A DNA stretch of 64,000 bases, from assembly GCF_001644225.1 (NCBI RefSeq), contig NZ_LSTV01000001.1:1118005-1182004 (forward strand). The letters run 5' to 3'. A program made the position numbers and the translations under genes. Source of the DNA: Microbacterium oleivorans (GTDB taxonomy: Bacteria > Actinomycetota > Actinomycetes > Actinomycetales > Microbacteriaceae). Shown here one piece after another: positions 56,934 through 64,000 of this stretch (its first letter is position 1; every line of letters begins with the position of its first letter). The notes under the pieces were generated by a model. It worked only from the letters and a program-made list of their open reading frames with translations, was not told the origin of the DNA and did no database searches.

Positions 56934-59900
56934 GAGGTCGCTCCGATCCGGCGGACGCCGATGGTGAGGTCGCCGGCGTTCGCGTACGTGCCGGCGGGGA
57001 CGGATGCCGTGTACTCGGGGCTCGACCGCAGGGCCTCGCCGCGCAGCGTGTCGCCGTCGGCGATCGCGACGAGGTCGGCGACCGACAGCGTCTCGCCCGC
57101 GACGTCGGCGACGTCGAACGCCGCGGCGACGGCTTCGGCGTCGGCACGGTCGGCGAAGGTGAGCTGCAGCGCGATGCGGTCGCTCACCTCGAATCCGGCC
57201 GCCTTACGGGCGTCCTGCACGGCGCGGATGACGTCGCGCGCGAGGCCTTCGGCCTCGAGCTCGGGCGTCGTCGTGGTGTCGAGCAGGACGAAGCCGCCGC
57301 GCGGAAGGAGCGCGATCGCGGTGCCCTCGGCGACGCCGCCCGCCTCGAGCGTGAGGTCGTACTCCCCCGGCTCGAGCGCGATGCCGTCGACGACGACAAC
57401 GCCGCCTTCCTCGCTCCACAGGCCCGCCTTGGCGCCCTTGATGACGTGCTGCACCTGCTTGCCCAGGCGCGGCCCCGCGGCGCGCGCGTTGACCGCGAGA
57501 CGCTGGCTGATGCCGTACTGCTCGGCCAGGCCGTCGGTGAGCTCGACGACCTCGACCTCCTTGACGTTGAGCTCGTCGCGGACGATGTCCTCGAACTGCG
57601 CGAGTCCGTCGGCGCCCGTCACGGCGACCGTCAGCGACGCGAGGGGCAGACGCACGCGCTTGCCCTCCTTCTTGCGCAGCGCGTTGGCGACCGACGAGAC
57701 CTCGCGGACAGTGTCCATGGCTTCGCGGATGTCGGATGCCGCGGCGAACCGCTCTGCGTCGGGCCAGTCCTCGAGGTGCACGCTGCGACCCCCGGTGAGT
57801 CCCTGCCAGACGCGCTCGGCGACGAGCGGGATGAGGGGCGCTGCGACGCGGGTGAGCGTCTCGAGCACCGTGTAGAGCGTGTCGAACGCCTCGGTCGTGC
57901 TCGGGTCGGCGGCATCCACCCCCACCCAGAACCGGTCGCGGGAGCGGCGGATGTACCAGTTGGTGAGCGCCTCGGCGAACTCGCGGAGCTTGGCGGCGGC
58001 CATCGTCGAGTCGAGCGCCTCGAGGTCGGCGGCGACGTCGCGGACGAGGTCGCCGGTGAGCGCCAGGATGTGACGGTCGAGGACGTTGGTGGAGTCCGTG
58101 CGCCAGACGGCCTCGTACCCCTCGCCGTCGGGTCCGCCGGCCGCGTTCGCGTACGTCGAGAAGAAGTACCAGGCGTTCCACAGCGGCAGGAGGAACTCGC
58201 GCACGCCGGAGCGGATGCCCTCCTCGGTGACGACGAGGTTGCCGCCGCGCAGGACCGACGAGCTCATCAGGAACCAGCGCATCGCGTCGGAGCCGTCGCG
58301 GTCGAAGACCTCGCTGACGTCCGGGTAATTGCGCAGGGACTTCGACATCTTCTGCCCGTCGCTGCCGAGGACGATGCCGTGGCAGGCGACGCCCGAGAAC
58401 GCGGGACGGTCGAACAGCGCACCCGAGAGCACGTGCATGACGTAGAACCAGCCGCGGGTCTGCCCGATGTACTCGACGATGAAGTCCGCGGGAGCGTGCT
58501 CGTCGAACCACTCGCGGTTCTCGAACGGGTAGTGCACCTGCGCGTACGGCATCGAGCCGGAGTCGAACCACACGTCGAACACGTCCTCGATGCGGCGCAT
58601 CGTGGACTGCCCGGTCGGGTCGTCGGGGTTCGGCCGGGTCAGGTCGTCGATGAACGGGCGGTGGAGGTCCACCTCGCCGGCCTCGTTCACCGGCAGGCGA
58701 CCGAAGTCGCGCTCGAGGTCCTCGAGCGAACCGTAGACGTCGACGCGCGGGTACTCGGGGTCGTCGCTCTTCCACACCGGGATCGGCGAGCCCCAGAACC
58801 GGTTGCGGCTGATCGACCAGTCGCGCGCGCCCTCGAGCCACTTGCCGAACTGTCCGTGCTTGACGTTCTCGGGCGCCCACGTGATCTGCTCGTTGAGCTC
58901 GACGAGGCGGTCCTTGATCGAGGTGACGCGCACGAACCAGCTCGAGACGGCCTTGTAGATGAGGGGGTTCCGGCAGCGCCAGCAGTGCGGGTACGAGTGC
59001 TCGTACGACGCCTCGCGCAAGAGGCGCCCCTCGGCCTTCAGCAGGCGGATGAGGGGACGGTTGGCGTCCATCCACAGCTCGCCGGCGACGTCGGTCACCT
59101 GCGGCAGGAAGCGTCCGCCGTCGTCGAGGCTCATGATGAGCGGGATGCCGGCGGCCCCCGTCACACGCTGGTCGTCCTCACCGTAGGCCGGGGCCTGGTG
59201 GACGATGCCGGTGCCGTCGGTCGTGGTGACGTAGTCGTCGACGAGGATGCGCCAGGCGTTCTGCGTGCCCCACGTCTCTTCGTCGGCGTAGTAGTCGAAC
59301 AGGCGGTCGTACGCGACGTCGGCGAGCTCCGCTCCGCGGACGGTCTGGTCGACGGCGGCGCGCGCCTCCTCGGCGGAGGCGTAGCCGAGGTCCTTCGCGT
59401 AGTTCGCGAGGAGGTCGGCGGCGAGCAGGTAGCGGTGGGACTGTCCCTCGAGGGCGTCCTCGTGGATGTCGGCGGCGCCGGCGGGACCGCCCGGCAGGAC
59501 GACGTACTCGATGTCGGGTCCGACGACGAGCGCGAGGTTGGTCGGCAGGGTCCACGGCGTCGTCGTCCAGGCGAGGGCGCGGACGGCGGTGAGGCCGAGG
59601 GCCTCGGCCTTCGCGCCGACGAGGGGGAAGGTCACCGTCACCGACGGGTCCTGGCGCATCTTGTAGACGTCGTCGTCCATGCGCAGCTCGTGGTTCGACA
59701 GCGGCGTCTCGTCGCGCCAGCAGTACGGCAGCACGCGGTGCCCCTCGTAGGCGAGGTCCTTGTCGTAGAGCTCCTTGAAGGCCCACAGCACGGACTCCAT
59801 GTACCCGGTGTCGAGCGTCTTGTAGCCGCGCTCGAAGTCGACCCAGCGGGCCTGCCGGGTGACGTAGTTCTCCCACTCCTGCGTGTACTCGAGCACGGAG

Positions 59901-60307
59901 GAGCGCGCCTTCGCGTTGAAGGCGGCGATCCCCATGTCCTCGATCTCGCTCTTCTCGGTGATCCCGAGCTGCTTCATCGCCTCGAGCTCGGCGGGGAGGC
60001 CGTGCGTGTCCCAGCCGAAGACACGGTCGACCTTCTTGCCGCGCATGGTCTGGAAGCGCGGGAAGAGGTCCTTCGCGTAGCCGGTGAGCAGGTGCCCGTA
60101 GTGCGGCAGGCCGTTGGCGAACGGCGGACCGTCGTAGAACACCCACTCGTCGGCGCCGTCGCGCTGCGCGATCGAGGCGCGGAAAGTGTCGTCCTGCTCC
60201 CAGAACGCGAGGACCTCGCGCTCGAGGTCGGGGAAGCGCGGGCTCGGGACGACGGCCGCGGGCGCGTCTGCGGCGGGGCCGAAGGCGGAAGGTCGGGGGT
60301 AGGTCAT
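56930..60307 (-). CDS. ileS: Isoleucyl-tRNA synthetase (type II, eukaryote-like)
   Basis: 1125 residues. HIGH is [10 protein letters not shown] and KMSKS is [13 protein letters not shown]; an editing domain with [13 protein letters not shown], an anticodon-binding domain with [12 protein letters not shown], and a long C-terminal extension follow. The SLRNYPD sequence and length are those of type II IleRS, which in mycobacteria and others is naturally less sensitive to mupirocin. The ATG at 60307 has GGAG a few bases upstream, inside T-box structures. Confidence 0.96.
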   Translation of the reverse strand: MTYPRPSAFGPAADAPAAVVPSPRFPDLEREVLAFWEQDDTFRASIAQRDGADEWVFYDGPPFANGLPHYGHLLTGYAKDLFPRFQTMRGKKVDRVFGWDTHGLPAELEAMKQLGITEKSEIEDMGIAAFNAKARSSVLEYTQEWENYVTRQARWVDFERGYKTLDTGYMESVLWAFKELYDKDLAYEGHRVLPYCWRDETPLSNHELRMDDDVYKMRQDPSVTVTFPLVGAKAEALGLTAVRALAWTTTPWTLPTNLALVVGPDIEYVVLPGGPAGAADIHEDALEGQSHRYLLAADLLANYAKDLGYASAEEARAAVDQTVRGAELADVAYDRLFDYYADEETWGTQNAWRILVDDYVTTTDGTGIVHQAPAYGEDDQRVTGAAGIPLIMSLDDGGRFLPQVTDVAGELWMDANRPLIRLLKAEGRLLREASYEHSYPHCWRCRNPLIYKAVSSWFVRVTSIKDRLVELNEQITWAPENVKHGQFGKWLEGARDWSISRNRFWGSPIPVWKSDDPEYPRVDVYGSLEDLERDFGRLPVNEAGEVDLHRPFIDDLTRPNPDDPTGQSTMRRIEDVFDVWFDSGSMPYAQVHYPFENREWFDEHAPADFIVEYIGQTRGWFYVMHVLSGALFDRPAFSGVACHGIVLGSDGQKMSKSLRNYPDVSEVFDRDGSDAMRWFLMSSSVLRGGNLVVTEEGIRSGVREFLLPLWNAWYFFSTYANAAGGPDGEGYEAVWRTDSTNVLDRHILALTGDLVRDVAADLEALDSTMAAAKLREFAEALTNWYIRRSRDRFWVGVDAADPSTTEAFDTLYTVLETLTRVAAPLIPLVAERVWQGLTGGRSVHLEDWPDAERFAAASDIREAMDTVREVSSVANALRKKEGKRVRLPLASLTVAVTGADGLAQFEDIVRDELNVKEVEVVELTDGLAEQYGISQRLAVNARAAGPRLGKQVQHVIKGAKAGLWSEEGGVVVVDGIALEPGEYDLTLEAGGVAEGTAIALLPRGGFVLLDTTTTPELEAEGLARDVIRAVQDARKAAGFEVSDRIALQLTFADRADAEAVAAAFDVADVAGETLSVADLVAIADGDTLRGEALRSSPEYTASVPAGTYANAGDLTIGVRRIGATS

Positions 60308-60494
60308 GTCACTCCTGCAGGTCTGCTCCTGCGAGGACGATCCGGAGACCGCGGTACCACCCCGCTTGATGCCACCCGGATCCGGGAGCACCCACTCACC
60401 TGCGGCGATGACGGGCCTGCCCCGCTCGGTTCTACTGGGCGGCGGACCGCTGTTCTTCCGAGAGCTCCCCGGTGATGGCCGGATCGGTGCTGAT
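60308..60494 (-). promoter_or_regulatory. T-box riboswitch controlling ileS translation
   Basis: The T-box core GGTGGTACCGCGG lies at 60349-60361 on the minus strand. GCGGGG just 5' of it can pair with CCTCGC downstream (the antisequestrator). In the alternative fold, the CCTC enters a GCAGG/CCTGC hairpin reaching the AGGAG ribosome-binding site. A candidate isoleucine specifier ATC (60474-60476) sits in the loop of a CCGG/CCGG hairpin near the 5' end, like the ultrashort Stem I of actinobacterial ileS leaders. No poly-U terminator is present, so control is probably translational. Confidence 0.9.
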
Positions 60495-60500
60495 GACTCG

Positions 60501-60506
60501 ATCATA
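60501..60506 (-). promoter_or_regulatory. -10 element of ileS
   Basis: TATGAT on the minus strand, about seven bases before the predicted start of the T-box transcript. Nine bases away lies the divergent -10 of the pentapeptide-like gene. Confidence 0.6.
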
Positions 60507-60515
60507 CCGTCGGCA

Positions 60516-60521
60516 TAACCT
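60516..60521 (+). promoter_or_regulatory. Putative -10 element of the pentapeptide-like gene (leaderless)
   Basis: TAACCT ends six bases before the ATG at 60528. Confidence 0.55.
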
Positions 60522-60527
60522 GGCGTC

Positions 60528-61190
60528 ATGGCCCGCCCCCGCACCCGTCCAGAGCCGCCCCGCATCCCCGATCCCGATCTGCCCCGCGCGTTCGAACCCG
60601 CGACGCCGCGCCGGTCGGGCGGGTTCTCCGAGGCGCGCATCGACCTCGACCCCGGAACGACGGATGCCGCGCACAGCCGCATCAGCGAGAGCGTCGTGGC
60701 CCCGGCATCCGTTCACTCCCTCGATCTGACCGGCGCGATCCTGGCGGACGTCGTCGTGGACGGGGTGTCGGCCGCCGAACTGATCGCCCGCGACGCGACG
60801 TGGCGGACGGTCGTGGTGCGCGGCGGCCGGATCGGCACGCTCGACCTCTCGCGAGCGCGGTGCGACGGGCTCGTCCTCGACGGCGTGCGGGTCGACTACC
60901 TGACGGGTGGGGGCGCGACCCTGCGCGACGTCGAGGTGAGCGGATGCCGCATCGGCACCCTCGACCTGCCGGGCGCCCGCGTCGAGCGGATGCGTGCCAC
61001 CGACACGGCCGTCGACGAGATGGACCTGCGCGAGTGGCAGGCGAGCGACGTCGACCTGCGCGGCGCGGAGGTGCTCTCGTTCACGGACGTCCGGATGCTG
61101 CGCGGCGTCACCCTGACCGCCGACCAGGCGACCTCGCACGCGCTCGCGCTCGCGGCATCCCTCGGCATCGACGTGCGGACGCACGCGTGA
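60528..61190 (+). CDS. Pentapeptide-repeat-like protein
   Basis: 220 residues. After a Pro/Arg-rich start the protein has degenerate five-residue repeats with leucines or aliphatic residues at regular spacing ([56 protein letters not shown]), expected to form a right-handed beta helix. Some pentapeptide proteins mimic DNA to protect gyrase, but the repeats here are poorly conserved and function is unknown. Overlaps the GNAT gene by four bases. Confidence 0.82.
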   Translation: MARPRTRPEPPRIPDPDLPRAFEPATPRRSGGFSEARIDLDPGTTDAAHSRISESVVAPASVHSLDLTGAILADVVVDGVSAAELIARDATWRTVVVRGGRIGTLDLSRARCDGLVLDGVRVDYLTGGGATLRDVEVSGCRIGTLDLPGARVERMRATDTAVDEMDLREWQASDVDLRGAEVLSFTDVRMLRGVTLTADQATSHALALAASLGIDVRTHA

Positions 61191-61699
61191 CGCTCCGGAC
61201 GGCACGGCTGACCCTCCGCGAGATGGGTGAGGACGACCTGCCGGCGCTCCGGTCGATCCTCACCGATCCGGTCGCCATGACGGCGTACGAGGGCGCGTTC
61301 ACCGACGCGGAATGCCGGGCGTGGCTCGAGCGCAACCTCCGGCGCTATGCGGAGGACGGGTTCGGGCTCTGGGCCGTCGAGCTCGCCGACGCACCGGGCG
61401 AGGTGATCGGGCAGTGCGGCATCACCCGGCAGCGCATCGACGACGACGAGGTCCTCGAAGTCGGGTACCTCTTCCGCCGGACGCACTGGCACCGGGGGTA
61501 TGCGACCGAGGCTGCGGCGGCGTCGCGGGACTGGGCGTTCCGCGCGCTGGACGCGCCGGCCGTGTGGGCGAAGGTCCGCGACACGAACCTCGCCTCCATG
61601 AACGTCGCCATCCGCCTGGGGATGACGGTCCGTCGCCGCTTCATCACCCACTACCGAGGCGTCGACATGCCGCACCTCGGTTTCGCCGTGGACCGCTAG
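61187..61699 (+). CDS. GNAT family N-acetyltransferase
   Basis: 170 residues from a GTG, overlapping the upstream stop (GTGA). RimJ/RimL-like layout: TARLTLREMGEDDLPALRSIL at the start, LEVGYLFRRTHWHRGYATEAAAA as the acetyl-CoA loop (Q/RxxGxG/A variant HRGYAT) and NLASMNVAIRLGM near the end. Substrate unknown. It ends on the palindrome CTAG shared with the convergent osmC stop. Confidence 0.92.
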   Translation: MTLRTARLTLREMGEDDLPALRSILTDPVAMTAYEGAFTDAECRAWLERNLRRYAEDGFGLWAVELADAPGEVIGQCGITRQRIDDDEVLEVGYLFRRTHWHRGYATEAAAASRDWAFRALDAPAVWAKVRDTNLASMNVAIRLGMTVRRRFITHYRGVDMPHLGFAVDR

Positions 61700-62109
61700 G
61701 AGGCCCAGTCCTCCGCACGGATGCCGACGGTCGCCGCTCCCTGCAGGAGCCGCGAGATCGGGCATCGGTCGTGCGCGGCAGCGACGAGTTCCTCTGTCTC
61801 GGCGAGGGTGCGTCCCTCGGCGGAGACGAAGGCGGTGGCGTGGAACTCGTAGCCGCCGCGCTCCGGGGAGTCGTGGAGCTCGACCTCGACGCGGACCCGC
61901 GTCCGGTGCGCAGCCTTCACGATCGCCTGCAGGGTGGCGTCGAGGCAGGTGGCCCAGGCGAGGGCGAGCAGCTGCTCGGGATTGCTGCGCGACAGGTCCG
62001 CATCGGGGCTCAGCGGGTTCGAGACCGCGACCTCCAGGCCGCCGACCACCCGGCTGACACCGGTCCCGCCGTCGTCGTTGATCGCCTCGGTCCGGTACCT
62101 GGTGCTCAT
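61696..62109 (-). CDS. OsmC/Ohr family peroxiredoxin
   Basis: 137 residues. The two redox cysteines Cys55 (WATCLDATL) and Cys116 (HDRCPISRL) are those of the Ohr/OsmC hydroperoxide-reducing fold; N-terminal TGVSRVVGGLEVAVSNP fits Ohr. It detoxifies organic hydroperoxides, usually with lipoyl-dependent reduction. TATAGT six bases before the ATG predicts a leaderless transcript. It is divergent from metNIQ. Confidence 0.92.
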   Translation of the reverse strand: MSTRYRTEAINDDGGTGVSRVVGGLEVAVSNPLSPDADLSRSNPEQLLALAWATCLDATLQAIVKAAHRTRVRVEVELHDSPERGGYEFHATAFVSAEGRTLAETEELVAAAHDRCPISRLLQGAATVGIRAEDWAS

Positions 62110-62115
62110 GCCAGA

Positions 62116-62137
62116 ACTATAATTGGACTTCATCCAA
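62116..62137. promoter_or_regulatory. Divergent osmC/metN promoters and inverted repeat
   Basis: TATAGT on the minus strand (62116-62121) serves osmC; TATAAT on the plus strand (62118-62123) is a perfect -10 for metN, and the two overlap. Next to them lies TTGGA-N5-TCCAA (62123-62137), a possible operator for a dimeric repressor. No methionine riboswitch was recognised in the short leader. Confidence 0.55.
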
Positions 62138-62157
62138 CAACGTTCTGAGGTCCTTTC

Positions 62158-62901
62158 GTGCTGCCTGCGCCCCCTGTCGAGCTCGCTCGCGCGGGTGTGG
62201 AGTACCCCGGAGGCGTCCGCGGTCTCGCAGACGTGGACCTGACCGTCGCCGACCGCGAGATCCTCGGCGTCATCGGCGAGAGCGGCGCCGGGAAGAGCAC
62301 CCTCCTCTCGGTGCTGACGGGTGAGGTCGCCGCCACCTCGGGCACGGTGAGCGTGCTCGGCCAGGATGTCGGACGGCTCGGTCGAACGGGGCTCCGCCGC
62401 CTGCGGCGCGAGATCGGCGTCGTCTTCCAGGGCGTGCACCTCCTCGCGAATCGGACGGTGCGGCAGAACGTCGACGTCCCTCTCGCCCTCCGCCCCCGGA
62501 GCGAGCGGTCAGCCCAGGCCGTCGACGATGCGCTGCGCTTCGTCGGGCTCGACCACCGGGCCGACGCGTATCCCGCCCAGCTGAGCGGTGGTCAGCGCCA
62601 GCGCGTCGGCATCGCCCGCGCCCTCGTGACGCGCCCCCGGCTGCTGCTGTGCGACGAGCCCACCTCGGCGCTCGACGCGGCGACCGCCGGTGAGGTGCTC
62701 GACCTCCTGCGCGACGCCCGCGACCGCTTCGGGACGACCGTCGTGATCGTCACCCACGATCTCGACGTCGTCCGCTCGATCTGCGACCGCGTCGCCCTGT
62801 TCGACGACGGCCGGCTCGTCGAGATCCTCGCGGTCTCGCCGACCGTACGCGGCGAGCGCGAGACGTACCTCGATCGCGCGCGACGGGAGCTCGGCGCATG
62901 A
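62158..62901 (+). CDS. metN: Methionine ABC transporter ATP-binding protein (short MetN)
   Basis: 247 residues. Walker A GESGAGKST at 40-48, the Q-loop VVFQGVHLL, signature LSGGQRQ at 142-148, Walker B LLLCDEPTS and switch His in VTHD. The N-terminal style (GLADVDLTVADREILGVIGESGAGKS, in part) is that of MetN. The protein stops where MetN of E. coli continues with an ACT-like NIL domain used for feedback by methionine. A GTG start has GAGGTC upstream. It overlaps metI by four bases (ATGA). Confidence 0.92.
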   Translation: MLPAPPVELARAGVEYPGGVRGLADVDLTVADREILGVIGESGAGKSTLLSVLTGEVAATSGTVSVLGQDVGRLGRTGLRRLRREIGVVFQGVHLLANRTVRQNVDVPLALRPRSERSAQAVDDALRFVGLDHRADAYPAQLSGGQRQRVGIARALVTRPRLLLCDEPTSALDAATAGEVLDLLRDARDRFGTTVVIVTHDLDVVRSICDRVALFDDGRLVEILAVSPTVRGERETYLDRARRELGA

Positions 62902-63590
62902 ACGACCCCCAGGATGTCCTCGCCTCGCTTGGAGCGTCGCTGGCCGAGCGCGGCGACGACCTCATCGAGGCCCTGGGCGAGACCGGCTACATGCTCGGCG
63001 TCTCGCTGGCGGCCGCCGTGGTGCTCGGCCTGCCCCTCGGCGCCGCCGTCTACCTCACGCGCCCCGGGGGCATCCGCCCGCAGCGGGTCGTGTGGACCGT
63101 CGCGAACGTCCTCATCAACGTCATCCGGTCCTTCCCGTTCCTGCTGCTGGTCGTGTTCCTCGTGCCGGCGACCCGGGCGATCTACGGCACCACCTTCGGC
63201 ACGCCCGCTGCGACCTTCTCCCTCTGCGTCGTCGCCGTCGCCGTCTACGGCCGCTTGGTCGAGCAGATCCTCCGCGAGGTGAGCCCCGGCATCCCCCGCG
63301 TCGCGCAGACCCTCGGGGCCACGGTGCCGCAGACCGTGTGGCGGTTCCTCCTGCCCGAAGCGCTGCCGGGTCTCGTGTACGCGCTGACCTCGGCGAGCAT
63401 CAGCCTGCTGTCCTACTCGACCGTCCTCGGCGTGGTCGGCGGCGGCGGGATCGGAGACTTCGCTCTGCGGTACGGCTACCAGGAGTACGACGACGCGCTC
63501 ATGTACTTCACGATCCTCGTCATCCTCGCCATCGTCCTCGTGATCCAAGCGGTCGGGCAGCGGATCTCGGTCCGCCTCGACCATCGCTGA
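62898..63590 (+). CDS. metI: Methionine ABC transporter permease MetI
   Basis: 230 residues, five or six membrane segments, with the MetI-type blocks NVLINVIRSFPFLLLVVFLVPATR, LREVSPGIPRVAQTLGA (the EAA-like coupling loop) and YSTVLGVVGGGGIGDFALRYGYQ. It forms the membrane channel for methionine import with MetN and MetQ. Confidence 0.95.
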   Translation: MNDPQDVLASLGASLAERGDDLIEALGETGYMLGVSLAAAVVLGLPLGAAVYLTRPGGIRPQRVVWTVANVLINVIRSFPFLLLVVFLVPATRAIYGTTFGTPAATFSLCVVAVAVYGRLVEQILREVSPGIPRVAQTLGATVPQTVWRFLLPEALPGLVYALTSASISLLSYSTVLGVVGGGGIGDFALRYGYQEYDDALMYFTILVILAIVLVIQAVGQRISVRLDHR

Positions 63591-63635
63591 GCGTCCGCCA
63601 CCACCGGCATCCACCCCCATCCCACAAGGAGCACC

Positions 63636-64000
63636 ATGTCCCCGCGCCGCCTCACCCTCGCCGCCGCCCTCACGGCCGCCGCCGTCGCCTTGCTGGCCGG
63701 CTGCGCCTCGCCTGCCGCACCGGGCGGTGAGCAGGTGCAGACGCTGCGGGTCGGCGCCGTCACCTCCCCCATGACCGACATCGTCGAGGCCGCCGCCGAC
63801 GAGATCGAGGACGGGTACGCCATCGAGCTCGTCGAGGTCGCCGACTACGTCACGATCAACAAGATGCTCGCCGCCGGCGACATCGACGCGAACTTCTCGC
63901 AGCACGAGCCCTACATGCAGGAGTTCAACGCCGCGAACGACGCGTCGCTGACAGCGGTCCAGCCGATCTACAACTTCACGATCGCGTTCTACTCGAAGAC
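63636..64000 (+). CDS. metQ: MetQ/NlpA family substrate-binding lipoprotein (3' truncated by window edge)
   Basis: First 121 codons of the gene; the rest lies outside the window. A lipoprotein signal peptide ends LLAGC with Cys23. LRVGAVTSPMTDIVEAAADEI, VEVADYVTINKMLAAGDIDANFSQHEPYMQEF fit MetQ (quoted in parts such as NFSQHEPYM). It should bind D- or L-methionine outside the membrane and deliver it to MetNI. AAGGA lies six bases before the ATG. Confidence 0.95.
   Translation, partial: MSPRRLTLAAALTAAAVALLAGCASPAAPGGEQVQTLRVGAVTSPMTDIVEAAADEIEDGYAIELVEVADYVTINKMLAAGDIDANFSQHEPYMQEFNAANDASLTAVQPIYNFTIAFYSK

Noticed and set aside
57446..60475. Open frame of about 1009 codons on the plus strand across ileS
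   Set aside because: Antisense shadow; minus-strand IleRS is unambiguous.

Overview
The window is a high-GC (about 70%) actinobacterial chromosome segment. Gene content and order, protein sequence style and the mixed ATG/GTG starts point to the family Microbacteriaceae, most likely Microbacterium; this is inferred from recognition, not from a search. It is core chromosome: packed housekeeping operons, one tRNA gene, no rRNA, no CRISPR array, no phage or insertion-sequence genes. I found no convincing undescribed multi-gene system. The most interesting material is regulatory (leader peptide, T-box, leaderless promoters), plus one large secreted nuclease-nucleotidase fusion and a small patch of unknown or decayed genes beside the tRNA.

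Layout. 1-207: tail of a DUF222/HNH endonuclease gene. 325-4707 (-): dnaG, dgt, dus. 4771-8825: small redox genes (gpx, frnE-like), a P-loop kinase-like gene, recO-uppS and a UPF0126/TRIC membrane protein. 8854-10739 (-): leuA with a leader-peptide attenuator. 10800-12372: lipoprotein and quinone-type oxidoreductase. 12411-19520 (-): a long operon hrcA-dnaJ-rsmE-HIT-phoH-ybeY-corC-era behind a CIRCE operator. 19546-23273 (-): lepA-DUF1990-hemW. 23487-28223 (+): 1578-residue secreted endonuclease/5'-nucleotidase. 28307-29430: alpha/beta hydrolase and rpsT. 29493-33489 (-): holA and comEA-comEC. 33616-37547 (-): leuS and pabB. 37581-40892 (+): dedA, App1-like, SRAP/YedK and a conserved protein often labelled 3-methyladenine glycosylase. 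40901-42820 (-): nagE. 42980-43934: small acidic protein, internally deleted ltrA remnant, unknown membrane protein. 44036-44111 (-): tRNA-Ala(GGC). 44184-46615 (-): small membrane protein, nadD, acidic tail-anchored protein, rsfS. 46660-50953 (-): rplU-rpmA-obg-proB, then proA from its own promoter. 51165-53810: DUF4031 gene and RNase E/G. 54113-54718 (+): VKOR. 54771-60506 (-): T-box-ileS-folC-DUF4233-ndk. 60528-61699 (+): pentapeptide-like protein and GNAT. 61696-62109 (-): OsmC/Ohr. 62158-64000 (+): metNIQ, running off the right edge.

How the parts work together. Many clusters serve translation and ribosome biogenesis (rplU, rpmA, rpsT, obg, era, ybeY, rsfS, rsmE, lepA, dus, leuS, ileS, tRNA-Ala), replication and repair (dnaG, holA, recO, SRAP, dgt) and amino-acid or cofactor supply (leuA, proBA, pabB, folC, nadD, metNIQ). 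Two amino-acid genes carry RNA-level sensors: leuA (leader peptide with three consecutive Leu codons) and ileS (T-box). A recurring layout is a -10-like hexamer ending 6 or 7 bases before the start codon, which predicts leaderless mRNAs for about fifteen genes.
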